DNA of 8,253 nucleotides from Muribaculaceae bacterium (lineage in GTDB: Bacteria; Bacteroidota; Bacteroidia; Bacteroidales; Muribaculaceae). Below, in pieces: positions 1 to 6,061 of this stretch. Where the stretch lies: the NCBI GenBank assembly GCA_024400895.1, contig JAKSMA010000103.1, positions 1 through 8,253 of the forward strand, read 5' to 3'. The notes beneath the pieces are model-generated. The model had not been told where the DNA came from. It worked only from the letters and a program-made list of their open reading frames with translations, and searched no databases. Position 1 is the stretch's first letter. Each line of letters opens with the position of its first letter. The position numbers and the translations under genes are program-made.

Positions 1-10
1 TTTGTAGTGA
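1..10 (+). promoter_or_regulatory. Possible truncated -7 promoter box of deoR gene
   Basis: The window opens with TTTGTAGTGA. TTTG is the 3' half of the Bacteroidetes -7 box TAnnTTTG; the TAnn half would lie outside the window. The same ten bases follow the -7 box candidate of the last gene on the opposite strand at the other end of the window. If real, transcription would start near base 10 and give a leader of about 57 nt for the repressor gene. Only half the box is visible, so this is tentative. Confidence 0.3.
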
Positions 11-27
11 AAAGTACATATTAATCA

Positions 28-51
28 GTTGAGAATTAATTTTTACTCAAC
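28..51. promoter_or_regulatory. Inverted repeat upstream of deoR gene, possible operator
   Basis: GTTGAG (28-33) and CTCAAC (46-51) form a perfect 6-bp inverted repeat with a 12-nt AT-rich spacer, ending 15 bases before the repressor ATG. DeoR-family proteins often bind inverted repeats in their own promoter region, so autoregulation is possible. It is not followed by a T-run, so it is not a convincing terminator of an upstream gene. The arms are short and chance occurrence in AT-rich DNA cannot be excluded. Confidence 0.3.
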
Positions 52-66
52 AAAAGGTATTTAAGA

Positions 67-831
67 ATGACGAAAGAGAAGCGACATCAAATCATAATGA
101 ACACGCTGCTGAAAAAAGGCTCAGCTCAAGTGACAGAACTTGCCGACATCCTACAGGTGTCGTCGGTTACTATCAGAAAAGACTTAACTGAACTCGAAAA
201 GGACAATAAGCTCTATCGCAGCCATGGCCGAGCTATCATGCTTAATCCTTTCACAAACAATCGTTCGGTCAACGAAAAGGAGAAACTCTACACCGAACAA
301 AAAACGCTCATTGGCCGTGAAGCGGCAAAGCTTATCACTGCCAACGACTCTATCATACTTGCCTCAGGCACAACAGTTCATGCCTTGGCTCGCAACATCG
401 TGCCCAAAGGCGGACTCACCGTAGTGTCGGCTTCCATACAAGTGAGCGAAATTCTCACCGAACATGAAAATATCGACATCCTGCAACTTGGTGGTATGCT
501 CCGCCATAGTTCGCTCTCTGTGGTGGGTGAATATAGCGAACATATTCTCAAAAACTGCGCCTTCAGTAAGCTATATCTGGGCGTGGACGGCATCGACTTC
601 GACTTCGGATTCTCAACCACCGATATGCGCGAGGCCAACCTCAACCAGAAGATGATGAAAACTGCGCAAAAAACCATCGTTCTTGCCGACTCCAGCAAAT
701 TTGGCAAACGTGGCTTCGCGAAAATCGGCGACACTGAAGACATCGATGTCATCATCACCGACGCTGGCATATCTTCAAAAGACCGTGCCGCCATCGAAGA
801 CCTTGGTATCGAGCTCATCATTGCAAAATAA
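67..831 (+). CDS. DeoR/GlpR-family transcriptional repressor
   Basis: Complete 254-aa protein of the usual DeoR-family length. An N-terminal winged helix-turn-helix (about residues 6-60) carries the recognition-helix segment around VSSVTIRKDL (31-40), typical of the family. The C-terminal DeoRC sensor domain (about 75-235) shows the family landmarks: ASGTT (99-103), LGGMLR (141-146), LGVDGID (171-177), and LADSSKFG (206-213). That domain has the ISOCOT sugar-isomerase-like fold and binds a phosphorylated sugar, which releases the repressor from DNA. The start is ATG at 67, with a weak AAAAGG (52-57) nine bases upstream. The gene stands alone here: downstream DNA has a terminator (901-937) and then opposite-strand genes. 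Its regulon, probably a sugar or nucleoside catabolic gene set, is not in the window, so no specific symbol is assigned. Family assignment is secure; the ligand is unknown. Confidence 0.95.
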   Translation: MTKEKRHQIIMNTLLKKGSAQVTELADILQVSSVTIRKDLTELEKDNKLYRSHGRAIMLNPFTNNRSVNEKEKLYTEQKTLIGREAAKLITANDSIILASGTTVHALARNIVPKGGLTVVSASIQVSEILTEHENIDILQLGGMLRHSSLSVVGEYSEHILKNCAFSKLYLGVDGIDFDFGFSTTDMREANLNQKMMKTAQKTIVLADSSKFGKRGFAKIGDTEDIDVIITDAGISSKDRAAIEDLGIELIIAK

Positions 832-839
832 GCACACTC

Positions 840-953
840 TTTTGCGGCAGTGGTGCACTGCCTTTTTCTAAATAAAACAAAAACATTTTCTTTTAAGTAG
901 CAAAGGCTCCAGAATTCAATCTGAAGCCTTTGTTTTTCTATCAGTGAGCACCA
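840..953. repeat. Direct repeat, left (uninterrupted) copy flanking the ATPase cassette
   Basis: This ~114-bp stretch after the repressor gene recurs on the other side of the ATPase gene at 2542-2821. Segment 861-897 is identical to 2561-2597 over 37 bp (offset exactly 1700). Its left flank (840-860) is a diverged match, TTTTGC followed by a shared TGCAC. The right half (901-953), containing the terminator hairpin and the ATCAGTG[A/G]GCACCA tail, matches 2769-2821 with a few substitutions. This copy is contiguous, whereas the right copy is split by a MITE-like insertion. It may mark a duplication created when the ATPase cassette entered. Confidence 0.85.
901..937 (+). terminator. Rho-independent terminator of deoR gene
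   Basis: CAAAGGCT (901-908) pairs perfectly with AGCCTTTG (925-932). After one C/A mismatch, CAGA (910-913) pairs with TCTG (920-923) around a 6-nt loop, and five T follow at 933-937. It lies 70 bases after the repressor stop. The T-run is only on the plus-strand side, so it is oriented for the repressor rather than for the minus-strand ATPase gene. A second copy is at 2769-2805. Confidence 0.85.
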
Positions 954-1002
954 CAGGATCATCTCACAAAAAATTGTTCAAGCAACTCATTGAATAGATG
1001 TG

Positions 1003-2349
1003 CTAAATAATACCACTCAGGTCGATTTTATATTCTGTGGGTGCAGATTCGTCACGATGCATAAACATTGTCATGTAAATGGGCATATAAACCACAGAAT
1101 CATCTATGAAAAGATTGTCGTTGCACAAAACAATTGCTTTCCTCGTATCATAATCTTTGCATTGCATAATGTTGGCCAACGCGCGATGGCGTGCATAGTC
1201 TTTTCCTGATTTGACTTCTATAGGAAGAACACCACCATCCAAAGATACAACGAAATCCACTTCACCTCTTTTCTTGCTGTTGTAGTAATATGGGACTATA
1301 CCATGGGCTATCAATTCCTGCGCTACAAGATTCTCATAGATAGAACCGTGGTTAATACCACTGTCGCCCCGCAAAACACGCATTTGGATTCCCTCGGCAT
1401 ACATTGCCGCCAACAGCCCCACATCGCACAAGAACAATTTGAGCAGATTTCTTGAGCGAGCGAGCAACAGCGGTTGCTTGGGTTCTTCCACATTATAAAC
1501 AGGTATTGCAACACCAGCATTTTTCAGCCAGAGGAAAGAATTGTGGAATCGCTCGTATTTGGCGTTTTCGTTGAGGTTTTTAAGGATAAAACGCTTGTTT
1601 TTCGCATCCAATTCAGGCGGAATCAAATCAAATATTTCGTTGATAGCCAATTTATTGCTTGGGGCATATTTAGCAATATCTCTCTTGTACATTGCAATGA
1701 TTCCCTTCTGAACATCCATTACACGCTTGATGTTGTTTGTCTCCATGTATTTCACGACAGCCGCAGGCATACCACCAACAATGAGGTAAAGGCGAAACAA
1801 TTCCATCATTTTTTTATGAATGAACTCGTCCACGGGGTGGAGATTTTCCCAAGATTCCCTCAAATGGTTAATAACATTGTCGCCAATACCAACAGCCTTA
1901 ACAAACTCCTCAATATCAAGTGGAAACATTTCCTTAACATCCATATACCCAACCGGCTCGGAGCGCAAGTCCTTCAACTCTACCCCAAGCAACGAACCGC
2001 TCAAAATATACCTGTATGACCCATCCTCTACCAAGAACTTGATAGCAGTCACAATCTCTGGGCAAGATTGAACTTCATCAAAGAAAATGAGAGTCCTTCC
2101 TTTTTCCAACTTTTTGTCTGTAATTGTGGACAAACGCAGCAATAATTCGTCGGTGCTTTTTGCCGACTTAAACAGCAATGCGGCATCCTCGTCTTCGATA
2201 AAGTTGATTTCAACAAAACATTTCCATTTCTCTCCAAATTTTCGAATGGAATAAGTCTTACCAATTTGCCTTGCACCAGTAATAAGTAAGGCATTATTAG
2301 AAGTTTTGTAGTAGTCTTCAATATACGCATCAATATGTCTACCTATCAT
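1003..2349 (-). CDS. AAA+ ATPase with C-terminal DUF4143 (PD-(D/E)XK-like) domain
   Basis: Complete 448-aa cytoplasmic protein. The N-terminal P-loop ATPase has Walker A GARQIGKT (25-32), Walker B LIFFDE (87-92) and a sensor-1-like ILSGSLLG (115-122), matching the AAA_14/DUF4143 architecture. Near the C-terminus, GEVDFVV (362-368) followed by IEVKSG (377-382) matches the D...ExK core of PD-(D/E)XK nuclease folds (D365, E378, K380 by count). The family is widespread and often multicopy in Bacteroidetes and anaerobes, but its biological role is not established; defence, DNA-processing or selfish functions are all possible. The start is ATG at 2349; no Shine-Dalgarno is seen, as is usual in this phylum. 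No partner gene accompanies it: it lies antisense to its neighbour deoR and is enclosed by direct repeats, with a 32-bp-period array directly upstream. Family call is secure; nuclease activity is inferred. Confidence 0.93.
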   Translation of the reverse strand: MIGRHIDAYIEDYYKTSNNALLITGARQIGKTYSIRKFGEKWKCFVEINFIEDEDAALLFKSAKSTDELLLRLSTITDKKLEKGRTLIFFDEVQSCPEIVTAIKFLVEDGSYRYILSGSLLGVELKDLRSEPVGYMDVKEMFPLDIEEFVKAVGIGDNVINHLRESWENLHPVDEFIHKKMMELFRLYLIVGGMPAAVVKYMETNNIKRVMDVQKGIIAMYKRDIAKYAPSNKLAINEIFDLIPPELDAKNKRFILKNLNENAKYERFHNSFLWLKNAGVAIPVYNVEEPKQPLLLARSRNLLKLFLCDVGLLAAMYAEGIQMRVLRGDSGINHGSIYENLVAQELIAHGIVPYYYNSKKRGEVDFVVSLDGGVLPIEVKSGKDYARHRALANIMQCKDYDTRKAIVLCNDNLFIDDSVVYMPIYMTMFMHRDESAPTEYKIDLSGII

Positions 2350-2384
2350 AAAGCACTGATATTTAAATCAAAACAATACACAAT

Positions 2385-2544
2385 TTCCATTTTTCCAATG
2401 CAAAATTAATCAAAAGTTCCACTTTTCCAACGTATTTTTCTACAAAATTTCCACTTTTCCAACGATTTTTTCACTAATTTTTCCACTTTTCCAATGCGTT
2501 TCTCTAAAAACTCTCCACTTTTCCAATAATTCTTTCCAGCTTTT
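2385..2544. repeat. Five-unit, 32-bp-period repeat array upstream of the ATPase
   Basis: A 14-bp core TTCCACTTTTCCAA begins at 2385, 2417, 2449, 2481 and 2513, a strict 32-bp period with no slippage. The three middle cores are identical; the first has T for C at position 6 and the last has C for T at position 1. The core is usually followed by TG or CG. The remaining ~16 bp of each unit are AT-rich and not conserved. Read on the ATPase strand the core is TTGGAAAAGTGGAA. A 32-bp period is about three helical turns, so all cores would face the same side of the DNA, as expected for cooperative protein binding. It begins 35 bp upstream of the ATPase start. The period is not a multiple of three, so it is not a coding repeat. 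Confidence 0.92.
2401..2430 (-). promoter_or_regulatory. Candidate promoter of the ATPase gene
   Basis: On the minus strand TAATTTTG (2408 down to 2401) fits the Bacteroidetes -7 consensus TAnnTTTG exactly. A TTGG (2430-2427), close to the -33 TTTG element, lies 18 bp upstream and is part of the second 32-bp repeat core. The leader would be about 45 nt. If correct, the first two array units overlap the core promoter, so a protein bound to the array would directly affect expression. The motif is short and AT-rich, so confidence is moderate. Confidence 0.45.
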
Positions 2545-2597
2545 TGCAGCTATGATGCACCCTTTTTCTAAATAAAACAAAAACATTTTCTTTTAAG

Positions 2598-2759
2598 CCA
2601 GAAAGTGCATTAGGGCATGGATAAGATTTAGGTTATCATAGTGTCAGGATTTGCGCTATACCTGAGCGAGCATAGGGGCTCCTATGTGAGTGAAAAATAG
2701 CACAAATCATGCCTATGAGAAATAAAATATTGCCATTTGCTCCTAATGAACTTTCTGTG
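2598..2759. mobile_element. MITE-like fold-back element in the right direct repeat
   Basis: A 162-bp non-coding element bounded by terminal inverted repeats: AGAAAGTGCATTAGG (2600-2614) against CCTAATGAACTTTCT (2742-2756), 14 of 15 positions complementary. The arms keep pairing imperfectly inward: GATTTGCGCTAT against ATAGCACAAATC, then CATAGG (2671-2676) and CCTATG (2681-2686) around a GGCT loop whose centre matches the midpoint of the ends. TTTAAG occurs on both sides (2592-2597 and 2760-2765), a plausible 6-bp target duplication, although a TTAA target is also possible. The left repeat copy at 861-953 is the corresponding uninterrupted site. No transposase is encoded; any mobilising enzyme would act in trans. 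A structured RNA or BIME-type repeat is the alternative. Confidence 0.7.
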
Positions 2760-2768
2760 TTTAAGCGA

Positions 2769-2805
2769 CAAAGGCTCCAGAACTCAAGCTGAAGCCTTTG
2801 TTTTT
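2769..2805 (+). terminator. Duplicated terminator hairpin with no upstream plus-strand gene
   Basis: CAAAGGCT (2769-2776) pairs with AGCCTTTG (2793-2800), with CAG/CTG extending the stem after a mismatch, followed by TTTTT (2801-2805). It is a near copy of the terminator at 901-937 and is also oriented for plus-strand transcription. No plus-strand gene lies between, so here it looks like a passenger of the duplication. It could still block antisense read-through into the convergent gene ending at 2855. In the minus direction the hairpin lacks a T-run. Confidence 0.6.
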
Positions 2806-2854
2806 CTATCAGTGGGCACCAGGGGCGGTGCTATTAATATACGCGATTATCCAG

Positions 2855-3316
2855 TCAGAGTTCGGCTAGGGTGAATGTCTGCGCATTGCCGTCCTGGTCT
2901 TTACACTGCAAGCGAGCAGGTTTTCCTTCCTCTTGAAGAATCACGAGGTCGGTACAGAAGCCTTTCAGCAATGGCTTCCACACATCGTCCACACGCACCC
3001 AGGCATTCCACAAATAGCCAAAAGCGGGATTCCAAGATGCTGCAGCAATGAATGGCTTTCCGTCGAGCACAAATGTGTTGAGATATTTCTCGAATTTGGT
3101 ATCAAACGCCAATTGAAGCGTGGCGCGATGGCGAACGGTGAACACATTGCGTCGGCCTTCATCGTTGCGCACGATGCAGTAGTTGCTATCCACTGCACAC
3201 ACCACCTTTTCCATCGGGTTGAGCCCTGCAGTGGCGGCCGGTGCGTTTTGAGCACTAACGGTGTGCCCGCATAAACAAGCAAGGCACACCAGTGCAAATG
3301 ATATGATTTTTTTCAT
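2855..3316 (-). CDS. Small exported protein of unknown function
   Basis: 153 residues from the ATG at 3316. A TTG two codons upstream (3322) is in frame, but the ATG gives a normal MKK signal peptide, so it is preferred. Residues 1 to about 23 form a signal peptide ending in VSA, with AQ following. The mature ~130 aa contain four cysteines, two close together near the N-terminus (VVCAVDSNYC) and one each in GFC and LQC segments, compatible with two disulfides in the periplasm. The rest looks beta-rich with aromatic residues (AASWNPAFGYLWNAWVRV). I do not recognise a family. It starts 7 bases after the stop of the lipoprotein gene, so the two are very likely co-transcribed, and it is the last gene of the envelope operon. 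No clear minus-strand terminator follows. Confidence 0.8.
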   Translation of the reverse strand: MKKIISFALVCLACLCGHTVSAQNAPAATAGLNPMEKVVCAVDSNYCIVRNDEGRRNVFTVRHRATLQLAFDTKFEKYLNTFVLDGKPFIAAASWNPAFGYLWNAWVRVDDVWKPLLKGFCTDLVILQEEGKPARLQCKDQDGNAQTFTLAEL

Positions 3317-3323
3317 TGCCAAA

Positions 3324-4022
3324 TTATTTCACGCCAGCATCCTTCAAAGCCTTATCCACGATGGCCTTCTTGTTTGGATCCTTGTCGATTTCTTCAATAG
3401 CTTTTTCTGCATCATCGAGGGTTTCGTCCATGCTCTTCTGCAAAGCAACGCTCACGCGAACATAGCAGCCTTCCTTGTCGCTCAATCTGTTGATATCAAC
3501 GATCATCAGCTGACCATCAACCATATAGGTCCACGACACAGCATCGGTGTGGAAACCAGCAACAGGACTGTCGCCCTTCATCACAGCGTCGAGAGTCTGC
3601 TCTGCCATAGCCTCATCCTTTTTACTTTTTTTCTCGAAGCCATACATGCAGATGTGGTTTTCAGAAACGGCCTTTGTGGCATTATAAACCTTTGTTACAA
3701 ATTCTTTATATTCCTCTGCCGAGAGTTCCTTATCGCCCTTTGTTGGGAAACCAGCAATCACATCGCGAGCCTCACCCTTAAAGTTTTTAGAGTCGGAATC
3801 GTCGTAGGCAAAGCCGGGCTCAACATCAGAGAATTTCAACTTGAAGTTCTTGAGATAGAACTCAACAGCATCCTTCGAATAAGTATCTCCAGAAAACTCT
3901 GCAGCTTCTGCAGTTTCTTCACCCGCAGCTGCACCTTCTGCGCTGCCCGATTTGCTACCGCCACACGATACCATCAATACGGCAAATGCAGCACAAATAA
4001 TTGTTAGAAATTGCTTTTTCAT
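3324..4022 (-). CDS. Predicted lipoprotein of unknown function
   Basis: 232 aa starting at ATG 4022. The N-terminus is a lipoprotein signal: basic MKK, hydrophobic stretch, and lipobox MVSC with the acylated cysteine at residue 20. After it comes a low-complexity Gly/Ser/Ala/Glu linker (about 21-44), which would tether a globular domain to a membrane. The residues right after the cysteine (GGSKSG) do not match the acidic surface-export signal known for some Bacteroidetes lipoproteins, so a periplasm-facing location is a reasonable guess. The domain (about 45-232) is mixed alpha/beta with an acidic/basic helical C-terminus (KSMDETLDDAEKAIEEI), and I cannot assign it to a family. It lies 40 bp after the Ig-like-domain gene and 7 bp before the next, in operon arrangement. 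Confidence 0.85.
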   Translation of the reverse strand: MKKQFLTIICAAFAVLMVSCGGSKSGSAEGAAAGEETAEAAEFSGDTYSKDAVEFYLKNFKLKFSDVEPGFAYDDSDSKNFKGEARDVIAGFPTKGDKELSAEEYKEFVTKVYNATKAVSENHICMYGFEKKSKKDEAMAEQTLDAVMKGDSPVAGFHTDAVSWTYMVDGQLMIVDINRLSDKEGCYVRVSVALQKSMDETLDDAEKAIEEIDKDPNKKAIVDKALKDAGVK

Positions 4023-4062
4023 AATCGTTGTAATTTGTTTATGTTAATAGACTTAATCGAAT

Positions 4063-4932
4063 TTAGTCGCCCCAATAGATATCCCATGAGCCAGGTGGCG
4101 CAGGAAGAAAGTCGGGGGTCCACTGATGATAGTGCAAGTCGTAGACTTTCACCTCGTGCCCACTTCCATTTTCCTGGTCCACAAGCTTGAGGCAACATCC
4201 ATTAGCCGGGTCAATCCACATTTTATAGTAGGTTGCCAAAGTGCCTTTCGTGTCGAACACCCAGCATTTCACACCACACACTTCTTCCGTACCCACATAC
4301 AAGCGGCCGAGTTTTCGTTGAAAATCGTCCTCGTCCGACGACGCAGCCCTCATGTGTGGCATAAATTCCATTTCATGGGCGCCATATCCCAGCGGAGCTT
4401 TTTCTGGCTCACCTGTCATATCTTCATCGTGGCAGCCATCCACCTTGGGGAATGCTCCAAATAGCGACCTGCAGCTCGCTCCTTTGCTGGTGCCCTCAAA
4501 AAAGTCGTTACGAAAATCCACTTGATAGTGGTCGATATTACCCGTTTTATAATAGTCGCCCGATTTCAAATCCACATATTCGATATGGAATTCGGTTTGT
4601 GGCGGATTATACACATAATGGCCTTTCCAAGGGGTAAGCATAGCCACCACTTTCACCTTTATCTTCACCGTTTTCTTCCCTTGATGGGCAGTGATGGTCA
4701 CCTCACCCTCTTTCTTGCCGGAAATCACCACAGTGCGAGTTTTTTTCACGCTCACAGAGGCCATAGCCTCATTGTCGGAGGAAACGTTGTCGACTGTTCC
4801 CATAGTGAAAGGCGTCCAGCTGTACTGCTCACCTACAGTCACGGTGATGCTGGCAGCCTTCCCTTGCGCCAATGCCCCAAAGGAAAAGCATGCAACGCAC
4901 AGGGCTATGATTGCAAATAAATATTTTTTCAT
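4063..4932 (-). CDS. Exported protein with N-terminal bacterial Ig-like domain
   Basis: 289 aa from ATG 4932. A signal peptide ends near residue 22 (GALA, then QG). Residues about 26-95 resemble a Big_2-type Ig-like domain: the stretch SSDNEAMASVSV followed by KKEGEVTITA and a valine-rich KIKVKVV strand is the usual 'value, then rule that things change' pattern. The C-terminal part (about 100-289) is unidentified. It contains VCGVKCWVF and MWIDPANGCCLKL, a strand pattern reminiscent of LolA/DUF4412-like periplasmic beta folds, but this is only an impression. Several cysteines suggest disulfides. The product ends in an aromatic-rich PPGSWDIYWGD tail. It is separated from the upstream gene by 124 bp containing two small hairpins and from the downstream lipoprotein gene by 40 bp. 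Confidence 0.85.
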   Translation of the reverse strand: MKKYLFAIIALCVACFSFGALAQGKAASITVTVGEQYSWTPFTMGTVDNVSSDNEAMASVSVKKTRTVVISGKKEGEVTITAHQGKKTVKIKVKVVAMLTPWKGHYVYNPPQTEFHIEYVDLKSGDYYKTGNIDHYQVDFRNDFFEGTSKGASCRSLFGAFPKVDGCHDEDMTGEPEKAPLGYGAHEMEFMPHMRAASSDEDDFQRKLGRLYVGTEEVCGVKCWVFDTKGTLATYYKMWIDPANGCCLKLVDQENGSGHEVKVYDLHYHQWTPDFLPAPPGSWDIYWGD

Positions 4933-5056
4933 TTTTGTAATTGGCTGAATGTTTAGGGCTTAATTGCAATGTTTCTCACCATTCGGCAAGCCTTTGCAGG
5001 TTTCGTTGCAAGGACTTCGAGGCTCACTTAGGCATGTATTTGAATTAGTGAGAGAC
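4933..5056 (-). other. Intra-operon gap with two small hairpins
   Basis: This is the only long gap inside the five-gene minus-strand run. It can form two short stems: 4991-5013 (CCTTTGCA with TTGCAAGG, one bulge) and 5023-5052 (CTCACT with AGTGAG, 18-nt loop, just downstream of the preceding stop codon). Neither is followed by a T-run on the minus strand. I found no TAnnTTTG promoter box here. It may hold a processing or partial-attenuation site; nothing else is visible. Confidence 0.3.
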
Positions 5057-6052
5057 TTACTTCATGGAGTTGATTTCCTGGGTGCGATCTTCCATCAGTT
5101 CCTGTGGAGAAGGATTGCCTTCGATGCCTTCGGTAATGTTTCCTCCGGGCAGAATCTTGCTGGCTGCACTCAGATAAAGGGATGCAGAAGAATAGGCAGC
5201 GCTCTCAAGGGCAGAGAGTTTGTTTTGGCCAGTCATCTTGCGGCGTGCATTCTGCTGGTCGTCATACATCTTCATCACAGGGATGGTGTTCTTAATGGCC
5301 AGCATATAGTCTTGCAGCAATTTCTTCCACTTTTTAGCCTCATCCTTATAGAAAGCCGTCATCGCCTCTTTTACAGCATCAATATCCCATGCGCCACCCA
5401 TCCCGGGGCCATCGCTGTTGGCTTTGATGGCTTCGTTATTGGCATTAGCCGCACGTTCATTGAAGCCGGCTGCAAATTCATTCAACTTAGTCTCAGCCTT
5501 AAAGACCTCCTCGTTGACAACAGCCATCTCGGCAGTGAGGTCGCGCCCCATCTCCTCCATCTGTTCAGGGCTTACAATCTGATCATCGGCGTCGGCACCT
5601 TCCAAACCACGCATGAGGTCGGCCAGTTCGTCCATCTTGCCAATGCTGGCGAGATACTGCATGGCATCGGCTTCGTTGCGGAACGACTCAAACTTCTTGC
5701 GCTGTGCAGGGGTCAGTGTCTGGAGGAACTTCATCATCTTTTGGCCAGCCGCCTGACGAGCCGCAGCCTTGTTGAGCATCTGCTTCTGCTTTTTTTCCAT
5801 ATTGCGCTGCTCAGCCTTAAAGTTCTTGTTCTCATATTGCTGCGCTGCAGCCTTACTTGCCATTCTTCCAGCTTCGCCGAGTAGGCGGAAATATTTCTCT
5901 ACCTGATCATTCTTGCCGGTTACACAAAATTGAGCGATATTGCCATCTGATGGCATGTCTGGGCACATGCTCACTACAGCCTCTGGTATGACCTGGGCCA
6001 GTGCTGCGGTCGACAGCAGGGCAACGAATAATGATGCGATTATTTTCTTCAT
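5057..6052 (-). CDS. Exported helical protein of unknown function
   Basis: 331 aa from ATG 6052. A signal peptide covers residues 1 to about 19 (ending ALA, then Q). The mature chain is almost entirely charged and helical, rich in Ala, Lys, Glu, Gln and Met; residues about 60-125 look coiled-coil prone. Two early cysteines (C30, C43) could form a disulfide. A single LTPAQ (113-117) followed by RKKFE resembles the LTxxQ motif of Spy/CpxP periplasmic chaperones, but only one copy is present and the protein is longer, so this is weak. No catalytic motif is visible. It begins 9 bp after the OmpA-family gene stop, which implies co-transcription and a shared envelope role, perhaps as a periplasmic partner of the peptidoglycan-binding protein. 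Confidence 0.87.
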   Translation of the reverse strand: MKKIIASLFVALLSTAALAQVIPEAVVSMCPDMPSDGNIAQFCVTGKNDQVEKYFRLLGEAGRMASKAAAQQYENKNFKAEQRNMEKKQKQMLNKAAARQAAGQKMMKFLQTLTPAQRKKFESFRNEADAMQYLASIGKMDELADLMRGLEGADADDQIVSPEQMEEMGRDLTAEMAVVNEEVFKAETKLNEFAAGFNERAANANNEAIKANSDGPGMGGAWDIDAVKEAMTAFYKDEAKKWKKLLQDYMLAIKNTIPVMKMYDDQQNARRKMTGQNKLSALESAAYSSASLYLSAASKILPGGNITEGIEGNPSPQELMEDRTQEINSMK

Positions 6053-6061
6053 GAGTGTATC

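Larger units (their letters stand above)
2542..2821. repeat. Direct repeat, right copy, split by a MITE-like element
   Basis: This is the second copy of the 840-953 repeat, in two pieces: 2542-2597, whose last 37 bp are identical to 861-897, and 2760-2821, which matches the terminator half of the left copy. The pieces are separated by the 162-bp palindromic element at 2598-2759. The left edge coincides with the end of the fifth array unit. Together with the left copy it encloses the ATPase gene and the array, so recombination between the two copies would remove both and leave one repeat. Confidence 0.8.

Noticed and set aside
968..986. Intrinsic terminator for the ATPase gene
   Set aside because: On the minus strand a T6 run follows a possible TTG/CAA stem, but the stem is only about three pairs, too weak to support.
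1474..2019. 181-codon plus-strand open frame
   Set aside because: Antisense to the ATPase gene, whose conserved motifs prove the minus-strand reading frame.
2385..2544. CRISPR array
   Set aside because: Regular spacing is CRISPR-like, but the conserved core is only 14 bp, the spacers are AT-rich and ~18 bp, there are just five units, and no cas gene is present.
3317..3322. TTG start for the small exported protein
   Set aside because: The ATG at 3316 gives a standard MKK signal peptide and no ribosome binding site favours the TTG two codons earlier.
3261..4007. 248-codon plus-strand open frame
   Set aside because: Antisense shadow of the lipoprotein gene 3324-4022, which has a convincing lipobox and neighbours.
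4964..5884. 306-codon plus-strand open frame
   Set aside because: It lies antisense to the 5057-6052 gene, which has a clear signal peptide and operon context; the plus-strand product has no recognisable features.
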